From Bacteroidota bacterium (GTDB lineage Bacteria; Bacteroidota; Bacteroidia; B-17B0; Aurantibacillaceae): a stretch of DNA of 34,818 nucleotides. Below are positions 16,522 through 24,546 of this stretch, in pieces. Each line of letters starts with the position of its first letter. Position 1 is the first letter of the stretch. The stretch lies in NCBI GenBank assembly GCA_023251755.1, contig JAHEYF010000044.1, forward strand, positions 1 to 34,818. Direction: 5' to 3'. The notes under the pieces were generated by a model, which saw only the letters and a list, made by a program, of their open reading frames with translations, was not told where the DNA came from and made no database searches. The position numbers and the translations under genes are program-made.

Positions 16522-16548
16522 GTGTATGGAATAAGAAAGTCCATACAC
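16522..16548. promoter_or_regulatory. 9-bp inverted repeat between mqnC and the aminopeptidase gene
   Basis: GTGTATGGA (16522-16530) and TCCATACAC (16540-16548) are exact reverse complements separated by 9 nt. They lie 16 bp upstream of the mqnC ATG and 5 bp before the -33 element proposed for the divergent aminopeptidase gene. This could be a repressor/activator site or an mRNA hairpin in the mqnC leader; there is no T tract. Confidence 0.35.
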
Positions 16549-16552
16549 TGTG

Positions 16553-16583
16553 TTTGCTTAAACTCGTAAAATACTTACATTTA
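16553..16583 (+). promoter_or_regulatory. Candidate promoter for the leucyl aminopeptidase operon
   Basis: TTTG (16553-16556), 19 nt, then TACATTTA (16576-16583) matches the Bacteroidota consensus with one mismatch in the -7 element and ideal spacing. It leaves a leader of about 30 nt before the ATG at 16622. Confidence 0.45.
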
Positions 16584-16621
16584 CAAGCTTTAAATATCCT
16601 GTAAAATTACAAAAACTAATT

Positions 16622-18055
16622 ATGCTTGCCATTAAAAAAGCCCGCACCTTTTCCAACAAGGAGAATTTTATTGTTTTAACCGATAAATTCAGCAACAAGG
16701 CCGGGTATGGCTTTTCTGAAAAAGAACAGGCCTACATTAGCGAACAGATTAACAAACAGGATAAAAAATTAGTGGCCCTTAACAGATTGAACCAGTTGAT
16801 ACTCGTGTTGATTGTCGAAAAAAACAAGCCCCTGTATCAGCAGGCCGAAGCATTGAGAAAATGCGGAAGTTGTGTGGCCAACCGTTTAAACGAATTTAAA
16901 GCCACTTCCGTTCAATTGTATAGCGAGGAGGTGAATCCCTCGCTGATCCTTGCATTGACCGAGGGGATTGTACTTTCCAATTACCAGTTTATTAAACACA
17001 GATCGACTGCGGCCAAAGAAAAAAACAGCCTCAATAGCATTCAGGTGTATGCCGGGGCTATCAGCGAAAAAGACCTGAACGAACTCGCCATTGTAAGCGA
17101 AGCCACCTGCCACGCCCGCGACCTGGTAAACGAACCGGTGAATGTGTTAAACGCGGTGGATTTGGCCAAAGACTTTCAGCAATTGGGAAAAAAAGCAGGT
17201 TTCAAAGTTGAAGTACTGAACAAAGCCGCAATACAAAAACTGAAAATGGGAGGCTTATTGTCGGTGAATCAGGGGAGTATTGACCCGCCCACCTTTAGCA
17301 TCATGGAATACAAACCCAAAAACGCTAAAAATAAAAAGCCCTACGTGTTGGTCGGTAAAGGTGTGGTGTACGACACAGGAGGACTGAGCCTGAAGCCAAC
17401 CACGAACAGCATGGATTCCATGAAATGCGATATGGGCGGGGCAGCAGCAGTGGCCTGCGCTTTATATGCTATTGCAAAAGCAAAACTACCGGTACATATT
17501 ATAACACTTGTTCCGGCAACCGACAACCGCCCCGGAGGCAATGCCTTTGCGCCAGGCGATATTATTACCATGTACGACGGGACCACTATTGAAATGCTGA
17601 ACTCCGATGCCGAAGGAAGAATGATACTGGCCGATGCATTGGCCTACGCTAAAAAATACAAACCCGAATTAGCCATAGAGCTTTCCACACTAACAGGTGC
17701 TTCTGCGGCGGCTATCGGACACCTGGGAATTGTGAGCATGGGTACTGCAGATGAAAAAACCCACAATGCCCTAAAAAGAAGCGGAGAAAATACTTACGAG
17801 CGTTTGGCGGAGTTTCCGTTTTGGGAAGAGTACGATGAGCTGTTGAAATCGGATATAGCAGACATGAAAAACATCGGGGTCGGATTTGGCGGCGCCATTA
17901 CAGCCGGAAAATTCCTCAACAAGTTTACCGATTACCCTTACCTTCACCTGGACATCGCAGGACCAGCCTTTATCAATACCCGCGAATCGTACAGAATTAA
18001 AGGCGGAACAGGTGTAGGAGTACGTTTGTTGTTTGATTTTTTTAAGAACGTTTAA
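16622..18055 (+). CDS. pepA: Leucyl aminopeptidase (peptidase M17)
   Basis: 477 residues. The N-terminal 150 residues form the variable macro-like domain, and the C-terminal domain carries the di-metal site. The metal and catalytic residues read as Lys246 and Asp251 (VGKGVVYDTGG), Lys258, Asp270 (KCDMGGAA), and Asp329, Glu331 and Arg333 within the M17 signature NSDAEGRMIL. The enzyme removes N-terminal residues from peptides in the cytoplasm, probably as a hexamer. The symbol is assigned by family only. The next gene begins 15 bp after the stop, so the two probably form one operon. Confidence 0.94.
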   Translation: MLAIKKARTFSNKENFIVLTDKFSNKAGYGFSEKEQAYISEQINKQDKKLVALNRLNQLILVLIVEKNKPLYQQAEALRKCGSCVANRLNEFKATSVQLYSEEVNPSLILALTEGIVLSNYQFIKHRSTAAKEKNSLNSIQVYAGAISEKDLNELAIVSEATCHARDLVNEPVNVLNAVDLAKDFQQLGKKAGFKVEVLNKAAIQKLKMGGLLSVNQGSIDPPTFSIMEYKPKNAKNKKPYVLVGKGVVYDTGGLSLKPTTNSMDSMKCDMGGAAAVACALYAIAKAKLPVHIITLVPATDNRPGGNAFAPGDIITMYDGTTIEMLNSDAEGRMILADALAYAKKYKPELAIELSTLTGASAAAIGHLGIVSMGTADEKTHNALKRSGENTYERLAEFPFWEEYDELLKSDIADMKNIGVGFGGAITAGKFLNKFTDYPYLHLDIAGPAFINTRESYRIKGGTGVGVRLLFDFFKNV

Positions 18056-18070
18056 TCAGAAAGGATAAGA

Positions 18071-19207
18071 ATGAAGTGCGAGGGATTTAAGGAAAGTCTG
18101 TTTGTAAAAATTACTTGTTTGCTTATAATTTTAAGTGCCGGCCCTTTTGCTGCCGCACAAACAAACTATTCCTTAATTGTTGCACAGTACGAACCTGCCG
18201 AAGCGCAAACGCTTACCCAGCACATATACAAGTACAATTTTGAAAACGGGGAATACAAAGGCAATGAAAAATTATTGAGCGTTAAAGGCCGTGTGAACGG
18301 CGCCGACAATGTACGCTGTGATGTGGGCGACAATGTAATTTACAAAAACCGTTATTTAATAACAGGCATTGGTAACATTATCGACCTGAAAGAAAAAAAG
18401 GTCCTCTCTTCCGATAAAACAAAATTAGTAAAATGCAGCGGCGACAGCATTGTGTTTTACACCAACGATATATTTAAAGGGAAATATTATTCCGTATTCG
18501 ACTGTAAAACCAATAAATACGAAGAGGTAAAAGCCCTGTTGTTTAAACCCTTGTTGGGCCAGGACATTGGTGTAGATTACGAAACACAAAACAGAAGGAT
18601 TTGGCTGTATCCGCCAAAAAAAGAAAAAGTACTATTGGTAAACGATGCCGGTTTTGGTGAGAACCTGGTGGATGGTAAATCGGTAGCGGACATTCCTGTA
18701 ATGTGGGTGGACAATAACAATTTTGTATTTCCTTATTACAACATGTCGAAAAACGAAGCCACACTTATTAAAGTAAATGTGGACAAGACACAAACTAAAT
18801 TAGGCGTAATTAAAGACGTGCCCGTAAGCCACAGCAATTCATGTTTTACAAAAGATGAAAACGGAAATATAAAATATGTGTGCGCAAAAGGAGATTACAT
18901 CGTTGACCTGAAAAACAATAAAATTACAGAAGTGGTGAATGAACAGGTAGGAAACAACTTTGAAGTGGAATACAAAACACAAAGTTACGGACACAGCATA
19001 GTGTTTGAAAAAAATGAAATAGGAAAATATTGCTTTGATTTAAAATCGGCCAAAACAAATAAAAAATCCATTGCCATACACAAACAACTAATGGTAGGCA
19101 AAGAGCAGTATTCGCAGGGCCTGGCCGTATGGACGGTTACCGGAAAAAAATGGAAAACAATCGACGCTGAGGAAATTGCGGCGGTGATTGGATGGATAGA
19201 GGATTAA
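18071..19207 (+). CDS. Secreted protein of unknown function
   Basis: 378 residues with an N-terminal signal peptide (basic start, hydrophobic core LLIILSAGPF, ending AAAQ near residue 30) and no lipobox at the cleavage site. The mature part is a run of short beta-strand-like blocks separated by Asn, Asp and Lys turns (for example KGDYIVDLKNNKITEV and DCKTNKYEEV), which suggests a beta-propeller or similar repeat fold. I do not recognise a family and see no catalytic motif. AAGGA at 18061-18065 gives a plausible ribosome binding site. It follows the leucyl aminopeptidase gene by 15 bp and is probably cotranscribed, but a functional link is not evident. Confidence 0.75.
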   Translation: MKCEGFKESLFVKITCLLIILSAGPFAAAQTNYSLIVAQYEPAEAQTLTQHIYKYNFENGEYKGNEKLLSVKGRVNGADNVRCDVGDNVIYKNRYLITGIGNIIDLKEKKVLSSDKTKLVKCSGDSIVFYTNDIFKGKYYSVFDCKTNKYEEVKALLFKPLLGQDIGVDYETQNRRIWLYPPKKEKVLLVNDAGFGENLVDGKSVADIPVMWVDNNNFVFPYYNMSKNEATLIKVNVDKTQTKLGVIKDVPVSHSNSCFTKDENGNIKYVCAKGDYIVDLKNNKITEVVNEQVGNNFEVEYKTQSYGHSIVFEKNEIGKYCFDLKSAKTNKKSIAIHKQLMVGKEQYSQGLAVWTVTGKKWKTIDAEEIAAVIGWIED

Positions 19208-19288
19208 GTTCAATAGTTTATTCGTTTACACGTTTATTTGTTAGCTATTCCTAACTATTAAACGATTGAACAGGTAAACGAATAAACA
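19206..19288. repeat. Family B hairpin repeat between the secreted protein gene and pdxA
   Basis: A perfect 14-bp inverted repeat, GTTTATTCGTTTAC (19216-19229) and GTAAACGAATAAAC (19274-19287), encloses a 44-nt loop, and GTTCAAT / ATTGAAC flanks the arms in nested fashion (19208-19214, 19265-19271). It shares its core with the repeats at 15195-15369 and 34632-34692. It begins within the stop codon of the preceding gene. Confidence 0.75.
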
Positions 19289-19302
19289 TAATAATTAAAA
19301 TT

Positions 19303-20358
19303 ATGAGCACAGAAAAAATACGAATTGGTATATCTCAGGGCGATATAAATGGAATTGGCTTAGAAGTTATTATTAAAACCCTGCTGGAGCCACAATTGTG
19401 TGAAATATGCACCCCTGTTTTATTCAGTTCGCAAAAAACAGTGGGCTATTACCGCAAGGTATTGGGTATCGAAGACCTTAATTTTCATCCTACCCGCGAT
19501 TTACACCAGCTGAATACAAAAAAACCAAATGTATTCAACTGCTACGAAGAAGAAGTGAACATTGAAATGGGCAAGAATTCGCCAACCGGTGGTAAGTATG
19601 CATACATTAGCCTGGAACGGGCTACCGAAGCTTTAAAAAACAAAGAGGTGGATGTGTTGGTTACCGCACCTATTAACAAAGAAAACATTCAGTCGGAAGA
19701 ATTTAAATTCGCCGGCCATACCGAATACCTCGCCGCTAAATTGGGCGAAGGAAAAGAAGCGATGATGCTCATGTGCAGCGATGATTTAAGGATAGGATTG
19801 GTAACAGGCCATATCCCTGTAGGCAAAGTGGCCGCTTCACTTTCAACCGAAAAAATAGTGGATAAAATTAAACAGCTGAACAATTCACTCATACAGGATT
19901 TTAATATCCGCAAACCTAAAATTGCTGTGCTTGGACTGAACCCACATGCCGGTGATAACGGTACTATCGGCAACGAAGACAAAGACATTATTATTCCGGC
20001 TATAGAACAGGTAAAAGGTAAGATACTGGCTTATGGCCCTTACCCTGCCGATGGTTTTTTTGGCAACGGGACCTACAAAAAATTTGATGCGGTGTTGGCC
20101 ATGTACCACGACCAGGGCCTGATTCCATTTAAAACAATTGCATTTAACAAGGGTGTAAATTACACAGCCGCTTTGCCTTTTGTGCGCACCTCGCCCGACC
20201 ATGGAACCGGCTACGACATTGCCGGAAAAAATATAGCCAACGAAGACTCATTTAAAAAAGCCATTTATACCGCTATAGACATTTACCGCAACCGGCAAAT
20301 GCACAGTGAGCTGACAGAAAATCCCCTGGGTTTTTCACTGCTTAAAAAGGAAAGATAG
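19303..20358 (+). CDS. pdxA: 4-hydroxythreonine-4-phosphate dehydrogenase
   Basis: 351 residues. PdxA oxidises 4-phosphohydroxy-L-threonine with NAD in the DXP-dependent pathway to pyridoxal 5'-phosphate. The N-terminal ISQGDINGIGLEV is the family start. The metal-binding histidines are visible as His170 (VTGHIPV), His215 (LNPHAGD) and His269 (MYHDQGLIPFK), closely spaced as in the E. coli enzyme (166, 211, 266). The C-terminal RTSPDHGTGYDIAGK is also diagnostic. It is separated from the upstream gene by a hairpin repeat and ends 27 bp from the convergent protease gene. No pdxJ is adjacent. Confidence 0.95.
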   Translation: MSTEKIRIGISQGDINGIGLEVIIKTLLEPQLCEICTPVLFSSQKTVGYYRKVLGIEDLNFHPTRDLHQLNTKKPNVFNCYEEEVNIEMGKNSPTGGKYAYISLERATEALKNKEVDVLVTAPINKENIQSEEFKFAGHTEYLAAKLGEGKEAMMLMCSDDLRIGLVTGHIPVGKVAASLSTEKIVDKIKQLNNSLIQDFNIRKPKIAVLGLNPHAGDNGTIGNEDKDIIIPAIEQVKGKILAYGPYPADGFFGNGTYKKFDAVLAMYHDQGLIPFKTIAFNKGVNYTAALPFVRTSPDHGTGYDIAGKNIANEDSFKKAIYTAIDIYRNRQMHSELTENPLGFSLLKKER

Positions 20359-20385
20359 ATTTTGAAAATTAAAAAATAAATGCGT

Positions 20386-22134
20386 TTACGATTTTATTTT
20401 TACAAGTCTGCCTTGAGCCTGTTGTTTGGTATTTGACAATTTATAAAAATAAACCCCATCGGGCAATCCGCTTACATCCAATTCGTGTTTCGATTTAAAC
20501 AGCGGTACCCAGTTTTCCGATAGAATATGTTGTCCGCTTATATTATATAACTCAAGTGTGCAGGGCATATCGTTCCAGTCCGAAAGCTCTATGCTTAGCT
20601 TATTGTTGCAGGGATTGGGATACGTGCTCACTCCGGCCTGTAAGGCCTGGTAACCAACAACCGCATTGTTGAGTGCATTCTGAACAGCGGCCAGCGCGTT
20701 GATCCGGCCATAACCAAAGGTGTTGTTGGGTATGGCGCTACCCGATACATTGCCGCAAGTTTGGGTAGACGTTAGCTGAACAGCCGTATTTTTAATAATG
20801 TTTTCGATCATATTTACATTTCCGGCCAGTGCCGGATTGGCCGAAATAACCAGAGCCACCAAGCCCACTACGTGCGGGCCGGCCATGCTGGTACCGCTCA
20901 TCGATTTGTAAGCTCCTCCCGGAACACAGGAGCGAATGCCTGAACCCGGTGCAGAAACATCGGGCCCCATCATTGAATTGCCATATACTGTAACAGGTCC
21001 ACGGCTGCTAAAGCCCGAAATACCATCGGAACTGGTGGTTGAACCCACCGTAAAACTACTTGCAAAAATAGCGGCAGGGGTTGTAATTGTTGAACAGGCG
21101 GAACCGTCGTTGCCGGCTGATACCACCACCACAATGCCGGCGGCCTTTACGTTGTTTACAACCGTTTCCATGGTCGCGTAATTGCTGCTGTTGCAGCCCT
21201 CTGAGCCATCGCAACCCCAGGAGTTGTTAATAACATGGGGGGCTTTGGCCGGGTTGGGACTGGCATTGCTCAAATTAGTAGGGGCTATAAACCATTGAAA
21301 ACATTCGATATAAGAAGCCAGGCTGCCCAATCCGGCGTTCATGTTGCGGCAACCGATCCATTTTGCACCCGGAGCCATTCCAATTTTATTCGAGCCTCCA
21401 TCGTCGCCCAGCATAGTACCCATCGTGTGGGTTCCGTGTTCATCATCGTCGCAGGGCGCATTGGCATCATTTCCACAGGGGTTGGAGCTGGATGAATGAA
21501 TGGCATCGTGCCAGTTGTAATTGTGATCAATAGTACCGTTGTTATTGCCCCTGTATTGCGATTTAATAGCCGGGTGATCCCACTCGTAACCGGTATCCTG
21601 TCCGCCCACTACAACGCCCTGGCCCCTGAAACCCAATGCCCATACAGCATCCGCCTGGGTTTTGGTAATGCCCCATTCAACCGCCATTGTTTTATCCTGC
21701 GCAGCAGACTCTTTCACATCCGGGTGATACCTGTAATTTGCGTTTTCAATCAGTTCCCTTACATCTGATCTTTCGGCCAATTGGGTAATCAGATCAAGGT
21801 CGCCGTTTTTAACATAAATAGAATTTACAACCCAATAACTTTGAAAATTGATTCCTTTTTGTTGCAACAGGGCAATTACAGGAGCTTGAGAACGCGCTGC
21901 AGTGGTGCTCAAAACCTGGTAGACATATTCTCCTTTTTCTTCTTTGGTATAAAAAGAATAGGAAGGGCTGAGGTCGGCCTGCTCTTTCAGGATGATAAAA
22001 AAGTCGCTGAAGGTATTGCTTTGAAAGTGTTTCAGCAGTACCGGGTCGATTTTTTCGCTGCAGCAACTTTGTGTTTGAGCGCTTGAAAAAACAGAGGCCA
22101 ATAAAAAAATGCCTAAAATAGAATAGAGTTTCAT
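20386..22134 (-). CDS. T9SS-secreted subtilisin-like serine protease (peptidase S8)
   Basis: 582 residues from the ATG at 22134; the frame continues 28 codons upstream, but only this start places the signal peptide (LGIFLLASVFSSAQ) at the N-terminus. Residues about 40-130 resemble an I9-type propeptide. The S8 catalytic triad is Asp180 (GGQDTGYEWDH), His233 (DEHGTHTMGT) and Ser416 (SGTSMAGPH), with the oxyanion Asn342 (SAGNDGS). The C-terminal 80 residues form a type IX secretion sorting domain (STYPNPCNNKLSIEL, then LPDGVYFYKL). It is therefore predicted to be an active protease exported to or through the outer membrane. Several Cys residues near the active site (for example CGNDANAPC, 220s) could form disulphides. 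It is a single gene. Confidence 0.92.
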   Translation of the reverse strand: MKLYSILGIFLLASVFSSAQTQSCCSEKIDPVLLKHFQSNTFSDFFIILKEQADLSPSYSFYTKEEKGEYVYQVLSTTAARSQAPVIALLQQKGINFQSYWVVNSIYVKNGDLDLITQLAERSDVRELIENANYRYHPDVKESAAQDKTMAVEWGITKTQADAVWALGFRGQGVVVGGQDTGYEWDHPAIKSQYRGNNNGTIDHNYNWHDAIHSSSSNPCGNDANAPCDDDEHGTHTMGTMLGDDGGSNKIGMAPGAKWIGCRNMNAGLGSLASYIECFQWFIAPTNLSNASPNPAKAPHVINNSWGCDGSEGCNSSNYATMETVVNNVKAAGIVVVVSAGNDGSACSTITTPAAIFASSFTVGSTTSSDGISGFSSRGPVTVYGNSMMGPDVSAPGSGIRSCVPGGAYKSMSGTSMAGPHVVGLVALVISANPALAGNVNMIENIIKNTAVQLTSTQTCGNVSGSAIPNNTFGYGRINALAAVQNALNNAVVGYQALQAGVSTYPNPCNNKLSIELSDWNDMPCTLELYNISGQHILSENWVPLFKSKHELDVSGLPDGVYFYKLSNTKQQAQGRLVKIKS

Positions 22135-22263
22135 GGTGGTTGGAGATGGTTGTAAATTAAAAATAGGGCGGATCTTAGTTAAAAACAAGGCTGGTAAAGA
22201 GAGCTGAAAAAAAGCCATCTGTTAATGCCTGCTTTTTAAGCTGTATTTCTGAGTTGTAGATGA

Positions 22264-22308
22264 AGTTAAAAATTTAAAGTCAAAAGTTAAAAGCCAAGAG
22301 CCAAAAGC
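22264..22308. repeat. Family A repeat (AAAGTCAAAAGTTAAAAG)
   Basis: An AT-rich run built from AAAGTC, AAAAGTTAAAAG and two CCAA(A)AGC words, in the same orientation as the copy at 1-20 and inverted relative to 4100-4139. Confidence 0.5.
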
Positions 22309-22426
22309 CTGATCACGGTTTTTAAATGTTTATTCATATTTCCATGTATCATAGTAAACTTAACAATAGTAATAAGCCCATCCTGCTGATCTGCGTATTG
22401 GTAATTTTCTAAACAGCCTTGTTCCT

Positions 22427-22458
22427 TTTGGCACAATGCAAAATCATGTATATATTTA
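22427..22458 (+). promoter_or_regulatory. Candidate promoter for the polysaccharide cluster
   Basis: TTTG (22427-22430), 20 nt, then TATATTTA (22451-22458, one mismatch in the -7 element) would start transcription about 22 nt before the ATG at 22488. A second perfect -7 word, TAGTTTTG at 22470-22477, lacks a -33 partner and would give an almost leaderless mRNA. Confidence 0.4.
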
Positions 22459-22487
22459 CCTGTATTCAGTAGTTTTGAAAGAATTTT

Positions 22488-23291
22488 ATGCAGCCGGCTC
22501 AAAAAGATTTTATCCTCTTAATTCCCTATTACAACCATTTTAAAGGCTTGTTGGCTTCCATTCAAAGCATTCAGTACCCGGCTCATTTATTTGAAGTGTT
22601 GATAGTGGATGACGGGAGTACAGAGATCATTGATGAAAAGAAAATCTCTGAAATAAATCTCCAACTTCAATTCAGCATTCTTCGTTTGCATCAAAATGCA
22701 GGCATCCTTGGAGCCTTAAACACAGGCCTGCAACACTTAAAAACACGAAACGATTACAAATACATTGCCCGATTGGATTGTGGGGACACCTGCCATCCCG
22801 ACCGCTTTAAGGAACAGGTGGAATTTTTTAATCAACACCCTGATATTGCCCTGCTGGGCACCTGGTGCAGGTTTGAAGACCCCCTCACAAAAAAAGGCTA
22901 CGATTATATCAGTAAAACCAAACATCAGGACATTGTAAAGGAAATGCATTTTAAGTGTTCCTTTATTCACCCAACCGTAATGTTCAGGAAGGAAGTAATG
23001 GCCAACATAGGCATGTACCCCGAAGGCTACCTGCACACAGAAGACTATGCTTATTTCTGGCAAATACTCAAACACTACAAAGGGGAAGTTCTCGCTAAAA
23101 AATTAGTGACGGTTGAATTTTCGGTTGAAGCTATTTCTTCGAAAAATTATAAAGAGCAACTAAGATCCCGGAAAAAAGTGGTGAAGGAGTATGGTTCATT
23201 AGCCCTGGCAAAGCTTTTTGGGCTGTTCATTCTCAACATAAAAACAGGGCTTCCCACAAGAGTTGTGCAACTTGCGAAATTTTACAAGTAA
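22488..23291 (+). CDS. Family 2 glycosyltransferase
   Basis: A 267-residue GT-A fold enzyme that transfers a sugar from a nucleotide donor to a growing glycan on the cytoplasmic face. The N-terminal strand LLIPYYNHF and the nucleotide-binding VDDGSTE (about 40-46) are typical of GT2. The DxD region reads RLDCGDTCHPDRF with Asp97 and Asp100, a variant in which the usual third-position Asp is Gly. The acceptor-side HTEDYAYFWQ (ED motif) is present. The C-terminal 60 residues are basic and amphipathic, which would suit membrane association. It is the first gene of the plus-strand polysaccharide cluster, 188 bp before hddA. The donor and acceptor are unknown. Confidence 0.88.
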   Translation: MQPAQKDFILLIPYYNHFKGLLASIQSIQYPAHLFEVLIVDDGSTEIIDEKKISEINLQLQFSILRLHQNAGILGALNTGLQHLKTRNDYKYIARLDCGDTCHPDRFKEQVEFFNQHPDIALLGTWCRFEDPLTKKGYDYISKTKHQDIVKEMHFKCSFIHPTVMFRKEVMANIGMYPEGYLHTEDYAYFWQILKHYKGEVLAKKLVTVEFSVEAISSKNYKEQLRSRKKVVKEYGSLALAKLFGLFILNIKTGLPTRVVQLAKFYK

Positions 23292-23424
23292 GATTTATGC
23301 AACCATATTGCTACCCAAACCGCCGGGGTATGACACTACCATTGACCACCTGTATCGGGCCGAAGTACTCCCTGCTAAATACTTGTTACCTGCTACTCGC
23401 TACTATAATTATCTCTTCTTTTTG

Positions 23425-23432
23425 TATATTTG
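23425..23432 (+). promoter_or_regulatory. -7 element upstream of the heptose kinase gene
   Basis: TTTTTGTATATTTGCA contains TATATTTG, a perfect Bacteroidota -7 element, 47 bp before the hddA ATG. There is no TTG at the usual distance upstream. The element suggests that hddA and downstream genes can be transcribed separately from the first GT2 gene. Confidence 0.5.
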
Positions 23433-23479
23433 CAGCCTTTAGGAGTATTTGATAATTATAGGTACGAGCGTTTTAGAGC

Positions 23480-24517
23480 ATGATAATAAGAAGTAAAGCC
23501 CCTTTACGTTTGGGTCTGGCCGGTGGCGGAACAGATGTATCGCCCTATTCTGACATGTTTGGGGGTTATATACTGAATGCAACCATTAACCATTACGCCT
23601 ATTGTACCATTGAAGTAAACAATACCGGGAAAGTACAGTTTTGTGCCGCCGATTTGAATGAAGAAGTAGAATATAAAAACACGGATACTCTTCCCATTGA
23701 TGGAAAATTAGATTTGCACAAAGGGGTCTACAACCGGATTATTAAAGATTATAGCCCAGGCAAGCCCCTGTCCTTCTGCATGACCACCTATTCCGATGCC
23801 CCTCCCGGCAGCGGACTCGGCTCCTCCTCCACCTTAGTGGTGGCCATCGTAAAGGCTTTTGTTGAATGGCTCAACCTGCCCTTAGGCGAATACGAAATTG
23901 CCCGCCTGGCTTTTGACATTGAACGCAAAGACCTGGGGCTTAGCGGAGGCAAACAAGACCAGTACGCTGCTGCTTTCGGCGGCTTTAATTTTATGGAATT
24001 TCATAAAGATGATAAAGTGATCATTAATCCTTTGAGAATAAAACGCTGGGTAATTGATGAATTAGAAGCTTCTATGGTGCTTTATTACACAGGTGCTTCC
24101 CGTTCTTCTTCCAGCATTATTGATGAGCAGAAAAAAAACACGTCCTCTGGCAATCAATTGGCCATCGAAGCCATGCACCGCATCAAACAAAGCAGTCTCG
24201 ATATGAAGGAAGCCATTTTAAAAGGGGATATACGCAGGTACGCCGAAATATTAGGAAGTGCGTGGACCGATAAAAAGAAAATGGCCGGTTCAATTTCCAA
24301 CCCTATGATTGAAGATGTTTTTGATTCTGCGGTAAAAGCAGGCGCATACTCCGGCAAAGTTTCCGGTGCAGGCGGCGGCGGTTTTATTATGTTTGTGTGC
24401 AATCCCGTGAAAAAAGTTGAATTGGTAAATGCCTTAAGTAAACTGGAGGGTAAAGTGATGAATTTTCAGTTTAGTGAGGGGGGCTGTCACGGGTGGAAGA
24501 TTATGAACAAGGAATAA
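23480..24517 (+). CDS. hddA: D-glycero-alpha-D-manno-heptose-7-phosphate kinase (GHMP kinase)
   Basis: A 345-residue GHMP-family sugar kinase. The N-terminal [19 protein letters not shown] is characteristic of the HddA subgroup. The ATP-binding loop is [10 protein letters not shown] (108-117), and the third GHMP motif [11 protein letters not shown] lies near the C-terminus. HddA phosphorylates heptose 7-phosphate to the 1,7-bisphosphate on the way to GDP-heptose. The companion genes (gmhA, gmhB, hddC) are not in the window. Its placement among glycosyltransferases suggests that the glycan contains a manno-heptose or a 6-deoxy-heptose, but closely related GHMP kinases acting on fucose or other sugars cannot be excluded by eye. 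Confidence 0.82.
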   Translation: MIIRSKAPLRLGLAGGGTDVSPYSDMFGGYILNATINHYAYCTIEVNNTGKVQFCAADLNEEVEYKNTDTLPIDGKLDLHKGVYNRIIKDYSPGKPLSFCMTTYSDAPPGSGLGSSSTLVVAIVKAFVEWLNLPLGEYEIARLAFDIERKDLGLSGGKQDQYAAAFGGFNFMEFHKDDKVIINPLRIKRWVIDELEASMVLYYTGASRSSSSIIDEQKKNTSSGNQLAIEAMHRIKQSSLDMKEAILKGDIRRYAEILGSAWTDKKKMAGSISNPMIEDVFDSAVKAGAYSGKVSGAGGGGFIMFVCNPVKKVELVNALSKLEGKVMNFQFSEGGCHGWKIMNKE

Positions 24518-24546
24518 ACATGTATACAAGTTAAAAGGTGAAATAG

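Larger units (their letters stand above)
22135..22487. other. 353-bp intergenic region between the protease and polysaccharide genes
   Basis: No gene is seen. The region separates the minus-strand protease from the first plus-strand polysaccharide gene. It holds a family A repeat at 22264-22308 and a candidate promoter at 22427-22458. No good promoter for the protease was recognised. It marks the left boundary of the polysaccharide cluster. Confidence 0.5.

Noticed and set aside
20936-21768. Long antisense open frames opposite the protease, and similar ones opposite the 1172-residue protein, mqnC and others
   Set aside because: They mirror real genes with strong domain evidence and show no signal sequences, motifs or ribosome binding sites of their own.
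23297-23452. A 51-residue open frame between the GT2 and hddA genes
   Set aside because: A perfect -7 promoter element lies within it, it has no recognisable motif, and it contains repeat-like CTGCTACTCGCTAC sequence, so it is more likely leader or spacer DNA.
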